Positions 60,272 through 64,000 of a stretch of 64,000 nucleotides of DNA are shown piece after piece; the first letter of the stretch is position 1, and each line of letters opens with the position of its first letter. The stretch is from CAYZTY01 sp964444665 (lineage in GTDB: Bacteria; Planctomycetota; Phycisphaerae; Sedimentisphaerales; CAYZTY01): NCBI GenBank assembly GCA_964444665.1, contig CAYUIE010000015.1, forward strand, positions 1 to 64,000, read 5' to 3'. Below the pieces are notes generated by a model, which saw nothing but the letters and a program-made list of their open reading frames with translations, was not told where the DNA came from and searched no databases. The position numbers were made by a program, and so were the translations under genes.

Positions 60272-60904
60272 ATGGGACGTTATCTCGGACCATCCTGCAG
60301 GCTTTGTCGCCGTGAGGGAATGAAACTGATGCTTAAGGGTATTAAGTGCGAAACTGCAAAATGCCCGATAGAAAAGCGTACGCGCAATACAGCCCCTGGA
60401 ATGCACGGGTGGCGCAGAGGGCGTGGTAGTGAGTATGCCGTTCGGCTGAGGGAAAAGCAAAAAGTCAAACGCTATTACGGAGTATTTGAGAATCAGTTTA
60501 TGCGGTTTTTCCGCCGTGCCGAGCGGATGAAGGGTAACACCGGCGAACAGTTGCTTTGTTTGCTTGAGAGACGGCTGGATAATGCGGTTTATAAACTCAA
60601 TTTCGCCCCTTCACGAACGGCGGCAAGACAATTAGTTAATCACGGCCATATCTATGTAAACGGCCGAAAGGTAGACCTGAGCGATTATGTGCTCAGTGTC
60701 GGTGATAAAATCAGTACGAAGAACTCGGAGAAAAGCTTAAAGCTGATAAAGGCTCAGCTGGAGAGTAATCCAAACTTTGTTACCCAGGCGTGGCTTCAAC
60801 TGGATTCGCAAAAGGCGCATGCTGTAGTTGTAGCACTGCCTGGTCGAGACGATGTTCAGCTTCCTATTGAGGACCACCTTGTGGTCGAATTTTGTTCGAG
60901 ATAA
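60272..60904 (+). CDS. rpsD: Ribosomal protein S4, zinc-containing form (uS4)
   Basis: 210 residues. Four Cys (C9, C12, C26, C31) make the N-terminal zinc-binding form. The S4 RNA-binding domain (L-E-R-R-L-D-N-A-V-Y-K-L, then V-N-H-G-H-I-Y-V-N-G) is standard. It nucleates the 30S body and in some bacteria represses the alpha operon. Confidence 0.97.
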   Translation: MGRYLGPSCRLCRREGMKLMLKGIKCETAKCPIEKRTRNTAPGMHGWRRGRGSEYAVRLREKQKVKRYYGVFENQFMRFFRRAERMKGNTGEQLLCLLERRLDNAVYKLNFAPSRTAARQLVNHGHIYVNGRKVDLSDYVLSVGDKISTKNSEKSLKLIKAQLESNPNFVTQAWLQLDSQKAHAVVVALPGRDDVQLPIEDHLVVEFCSR

Positions 60905-61009
60905 CGGCGAGGTAAAATTATTGGTCTCTGACAAAGATAACTGAAGGCGAGTATTTGCCGGATGTAGAGTGGCTCAAAACACCAACGACAAATTTTAGGG
61001 AGGCGATAG

Positions 61010-62014
61010 ATGAGGATTACGTGGCGTGGCTTGGAATTGCCTACTCGTATCGAGCGAGACAAGAAAGTATCAACGAACAATTACGGACGTTTTATAATTG
61101 AACCGTTCGAACGTGGATTTGGCACAACAATTGGCAACAGCCTGAGGCGCATACTACTGTCATCTTTGCAGGGAGCTGCCGTTACTTCCATCAGGATTTC
61201 GGGCGTTGACCATGAATTTACGACCATTCAGGGCGTGATGGAGGATATTACCGAGATTATCTTGAATGTGAAAAAACTTATCATTCGAATGCAAAGTGAA
61301 GAGCCCAGGATTATGTCTGTCTCGGCCGAGAAGGCGGGTGAGGTTAAAGCTCAGAGCATTGTTGCCGACCCTGCTATCCAGGTAGTGAATGCGGATCTCG
61401 TTTTAGCTACTTTGACTAAAGATGTTAAATTCGAGATGGAAATGATCGTTGAAAATGGCCGTGGCTATTCGCCTTCGTACGAGAGAGTGGCCGATACGGA
61501 CAGATTCAACCAGGAAATCGGCAAAATAGTGGTCGATGCGATATATTCGCCTGTTATACGTGTTCGTTACCGCACGGAGGATACTCGTGTTGGTCAGCGT
61601 ACAAATTACGACCGCTTGATACTTGAAATCTGGACCAATGAGACGCTTAGTCCGGAAATGGCGCTGGTAGAGGCCGCAAAAATAATGCGTAAGCACATTA
61701 ATCCTTTTGTTCAATACTTTGAGCTTGGAGATGAGACAGTTGAGGAAGAGTTGGTTTCTGAAGTGGCCGAGGAAACCGGGGTTGACGAGGAGTTGATGTC
61801 AAAGTTAAACATGCTTATAGAAGAATTGGAACTTTCGGTCAGGGCCAGTAACTGTCTTGATTCAGTTAAGATTCGAACCGTCGGCGAGCTGGTAAAGATG
61901 ACAGAGGCCGATTTGTTGAAGGTTCGCAGTTTTGGCAAGACAAGTTTGAGAGAGGTCCAGAGAAAACTCGCGGACCTCGGCGGATTGTCCCTGGGGATGA
62001 CCAATTTACTTTAG
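61010..62014 (+). CDS. rpoA: RNA polymerase alpha subunit
   Basis: 334 residues. The N-terminal dimerisation domain has F-E-R-G-F-G-T-T-I-G-N-S-L-R-R-I-L-L-S-S. The C-terminal domain has L-S-V-R-A-S-N-C-L and the two helix-hairpin-helix stretches ending F-G-K-T-S-L-R-E, which bind UP elements and activators. The linker (~235-265) is Glu-rich. GGGAGG lies ~8 bases before ATG. Confidence 0.98.
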   Translation: MRITWRGLELPTRIERDKKVSTNNYGRFIIEPFERGFGTTIGNSLRRILLSSLQGAAVTSIRISGVDHEFTTIQGVMEDITEIILNVKKLIIRMQSEEPRIMSVSAEKAGEVKAQSIVADPAIQVVNADLVLATLTKDVKFEMEMIVENGRGYSPSYERVADTDRFNQEIGKIVVDAIYSPVIRVRYRTEDTRVGQRTNYDRLILEIWTNETLSPEMALVEAAKIMRKHINPFVQYFELGDETVEEELVSEVAEETGVDEELMSKLNMLIEELELSVRASNCLDSVKIRTVGELVKMTEADLLKVRSFGKTSLREVQRKLADLGGLSLGMTNLL

Positions 62015-62045
62015 TTTAGCAGAATTTTTCGGAGAAAATGGAAAT

Positions 62046-62534
62046 ATGCGTCACCGGATAGCAGGGCGTCATCTAAGTAGAACGAGTAAACATCGGCTTG
62101 CAGTACGCCGGAATCTGGTAGCCAGCCTTTTTGAGCATGAGACTATTTCAACGACTGTCGAAAAAGCCAAAGAGGTCAAAAGTTTTGCTGAGAAGTTGAT
62201 TACTATCGCCAGGAAAGGCACGCTGGCTGCAAGACGTCAGGCTATCGCATTGCTTGGTAATCGTGATATAACAATTGATAGTGAAGGCGGCGAGACGGGC
62301 AGTAAAACTGTCATTGGGAAACTCTTTAGTGAGCTCGGTCCTCGATACCTGGACAGAACAGGCGGGTATACGCGCATCATACGTTTGTCTCAAAGACGGC
62401 TCGGCGATAACGGCCAGCTTGTTCTGCTGCAGCTTGTTGGGCAAAGCAAGGATTTGGCGGAAGAGACAACGGGGAAAAAGAAGAAAAAGGGCTCTCGCCG
62501 CAAGAAAAAAAAGTCCACTAAAAAGGGTGATTGA
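62046..62534 (+). CDS. rplQ: Ribosomal protein L17 (bL17)
   Basis: 162 residues. M-R-H-R-I-A-G-R-H-L-S-R-T-S-K-H-R start and R-N-L-V-A-S-L-F-E-H-E-T-I are standard. A C-terminal tail of ~25 residues is almost all Lys/Arg/Ser. It ends the alpha cluster as usual. Confidence 0.97.
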   Translation: MRHRIAGRHLSRTSKHRLAVRRNLVASLFEHETISTTVEKAKEVKSFAEKLITIARKGTLAARRQAIALLGNRDITIDSEGGETGSKTVIGKLFSELGPRYLDRTGGYTRIIRLSQRRLGDNGQLVLLQLVGQSKDLAEETTGKKKKKGSRRKKKKSTKKGD

Positions 62535-62588
62535 GTTCATAGAGAATCAGGAGAGGGATTGGTAGATTAAAATTGATACCAAAATATT

Positions 62589-63005
62589 ATGGCTGACGAA
62601 CAGTGCATTTTTTGTAAGATTGCCTCGGGACAAATACCTGCTGTGAAAATATACGAGGATGTGGTTGTGATTGCATTTTTAGACATTAATCCCGTAAGTG
62701 AAGGACATACATTGGTAGTTCCAAAAGCGCATTATGATAGACTACATGACTGTCCGACAGAGCTTCTGGCGGGAATAACCTCATCTCTTGGAAAAATTGG
62801 CAAGGCTGTTTGCGATGCAACGAATGCGGACGGCTACAATGTGCTTTGTAATAACGGCAAAGCGGCCGGCCAATTGGTGGCCCATTTGCACTTTCACATT
62901 ATTCCTCGCAGGGACAACGATGGGCTTTTTAATCATTGGCCTACTCAGAAGTATGAGCAGAGCAGAATTGAACAGATTGGCAGGAAGATTCGCGAAAGTT
63001 TGTAA
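62589..63005 (+). CDS. HIT family hydrolase
   Basis: 138 residues. The histidine triad reads H-L-H-F-H-I-I (~97-103), with N-N-G-K-A-A-G-Q before it. C-I-F-C-K-I near the N-terminus matches the HINT/PKCI-like branch, which hydrolyses nucleoside phosphoramidates or AMP-linked substrates. The start ATG has no clear ribosome binding site. It lies 54 bases after rplQ, possibly read through from the ribosomal cluster. Confidence 0.93.
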   Translation: MADEQCIFCKIASGQIPAVKIYEDVVVIAFLDINPVSEGHTLVVPKAHYDRLHDCPTELLAGITSSLGKIGKAVCDATNADGYNVLCNNGKAAGQLVAHLHFHIIPRRDNDGLFNHWPTQKYEQSRIEQIGRKIRESL

Positions 63006-63070
63006 AAGTTAGGTTTTAGGGCTTGAACACGGGAATGTTTTCCGAGAATATATACTTTATTGACTATGAT

Positions 63071-63144
<74 letters not shown>

Positions 63145-63159
63145 TTTTGTTAATATAAG

Positions 63160-63189
63160 GCCAGTCAGCAACTTACGACTGGCTTTTTT
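63160..63189 (+). terminator. Rho-independent terminator
   Basis: GCCAGTC (63160-63166) pairs with GACTGGC (63177-63183), with TTTTTT directly after. It closes the superregion after the initiator tRNA. Confidence 0.85.
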
Positions 63190-63452
63190 GTTGCGCGAAA
63201 CTTCGTAATTTCGAGTTACGCTTGCCCGGGGCGTGTTTAGGCGTTCCAGTTTTGCCTTAAGTTGTATTTGCTATATTTGGATTATAGGAAGAGAATATTC
63301 TCTTTTAGAATATCTGATTATGAATGCATAGCACATAATAAAAAAAGCGCAATACAAATTAATTATAAAAAATTTCAATCCTACCGCATTCCTGTTCGAA
63401 CCCGGTACAATGTGTCCATACACATCCACAGTTGTTTGAATCGAATCTATTC

Positions 63453-64000
63453 CTAAGGCGGAGAAATGACCACAAGTGTATCAATTAACCTTATATCTTC
63501 GGAGGAGCTACCAATCATTATTTCAAAAACACCTGGTTCTACAAGGAAGCTTTCTGTAGCAGTGTTATAAAAAGCCAATTCCTCAGCTGGCAAATTAAAC
63601 GTAATTGTTTTTGTTTGGCTCGGTTGTAAGTTAATTCTTTTTAACATTTTGAGTTCTTTGATAGGCCTTTTTACGGTTGCGGCAACATCGTGGACATATA
63701 ATTGAACAACTTCATCGCCTTCACAGCTGCCGATATTCTGTACATCTACACTGATATTCGCTGCTGCCTCAGTAGTTATTAAATTAGGTTATATTTGAAG
63801 ATTGCTATAGCTAAATTCCGTATAGCTCAAACCGTGACCGAAAGGATACAGCGGTTCTTCTTCAAAGTACATATAGCACCTGTTAACATCAACGACATTG
63901 TAATCATCAAAGTCCGGCAGTTGTCCAACTGACGCATAAGATGTCACAGGCATTTTACCTGCCGGATTGTAATCACCAAACAAAACATCGGCGATTGGTG
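63453..64000 (-). pseudogene. Glycoside hydrolase family 3 C-terminal part, in-frame stop, cut by window edge
   Basis: The frame is open from the window edge to 63789. It shows the GH3 C-terminal signature G-D-Y-N-P-A-G-K-M-P-V-T and P-L-Y-P-F-G-H-G-L-S-Y-T-E-F-S-Y. A TAA at 63789-63791 interrupts it right after S-N-L-Q-I. The same frame then continues with P-N-L-I-T-T-E-A-A-A-N-I-S-V-D-V and the fibronectin-III-like domain (D-E-V-V-Q-L-Y-V-H-D, P-I-K-E-L-K) to 63453. Intact relatives usually have Ser-Pro where the stop lies, so one base change (TCA to TAA) could explain it. GH3 enzymes are beta-glycosidases. It is either a recent pseudogene or a sequence error. Confidence 0.8.

Noticed and set aside
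63262..63456. 64-residue plus-strand open frame before the GH3 remnant
   Set aside because: A/T-rich, no ribosome binding site, no family resemblance.

Overview
The window looks like a piece of a Planctomycetota chromosome, most likely class Phycisphaerae and close to the Sedimentisphaerales. That placement is inferred from protein style: large exported proteins ending in dockerin-like EF-hand segments, LamG modules opening with a G-W-W-K-L-D-D signature, a lamin-tail-like module, and a Trp-rich repeat domain shared by two proteins. Ribosomal genes are in the usual bacterial order with unusual decorations. No rRNA operon, CRISPR array, intact insertion sequence or prophage is visible.

Region 1 (1-9,750) is a loosely packed accessory stretch. 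It holds small membrane proteins, a GNAT acetyltransferase, a stand-alone TerB-like protein beside an M48 metalloprotease with its own TerB-like tail, an exported TPR protein, an exported esterase, an MntA/HepT toxin-antitoxin pair and a DUF4230-type protein. Gaps carry dispersed repeats. One family resembles the helix II/III arm of 5S rRNA and another is a short paired repeat.

Region 2 (9,750-28,250) is dominated by exported multidomain proteins. The first combines LamG with PEP-utilising and PPDK-like ATP-binding domains and carries a frameshift. The second is a 529-residue protein with the Trp-rich domain. The third is a HEAT-like lipoprotein. The fourth is a 1,422-residue protein in which a vWA domain and an EF-hand motif are nested inside copies of the Trp-rich domain. 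Small metabolic genes lie between them: a peptidase E-like protein, a zinc alcohol dehydrogenase, a VOC protein and a second GNAT.

Region 3 (28,250-63,190) is one long information-processing superregion on the plus strand: tRNA-Thr, tuf, rpmG, tRNA-Trp, secE, nusG, rplKAJL, rpoBC, rpsLG, fusA, then the S10, spc and alpha clusters through rplQ, followed by a HIT protein and initiator tRNA. It encodes the RNA polymerase core subunits alpha, beta and beta', both main elongation factors, IF-1, SecY/SecE and about 30 ribosomal proteins. A strong promoter and a long hairpin-rich leader precede rpsJ. rpmD (L30) is absent. rplV (L22) carries an N-terminal helix-turn-helix-like domain.

Region 4 (63,190-64,000) contains the 3' end of a minus-strand glycoside hydrolase family 3 gene, cut by the window edge and interrupted by an in-frame stop.

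The best candidates for something undescribed are the nested or permuted domain architectures in region 2, the HTH-L22 fusion, and the 5S-like dispersed repeat. I found no convincing new multi-gene system. All calls rest on reading the sequence and on family knowledge; no database search was run.
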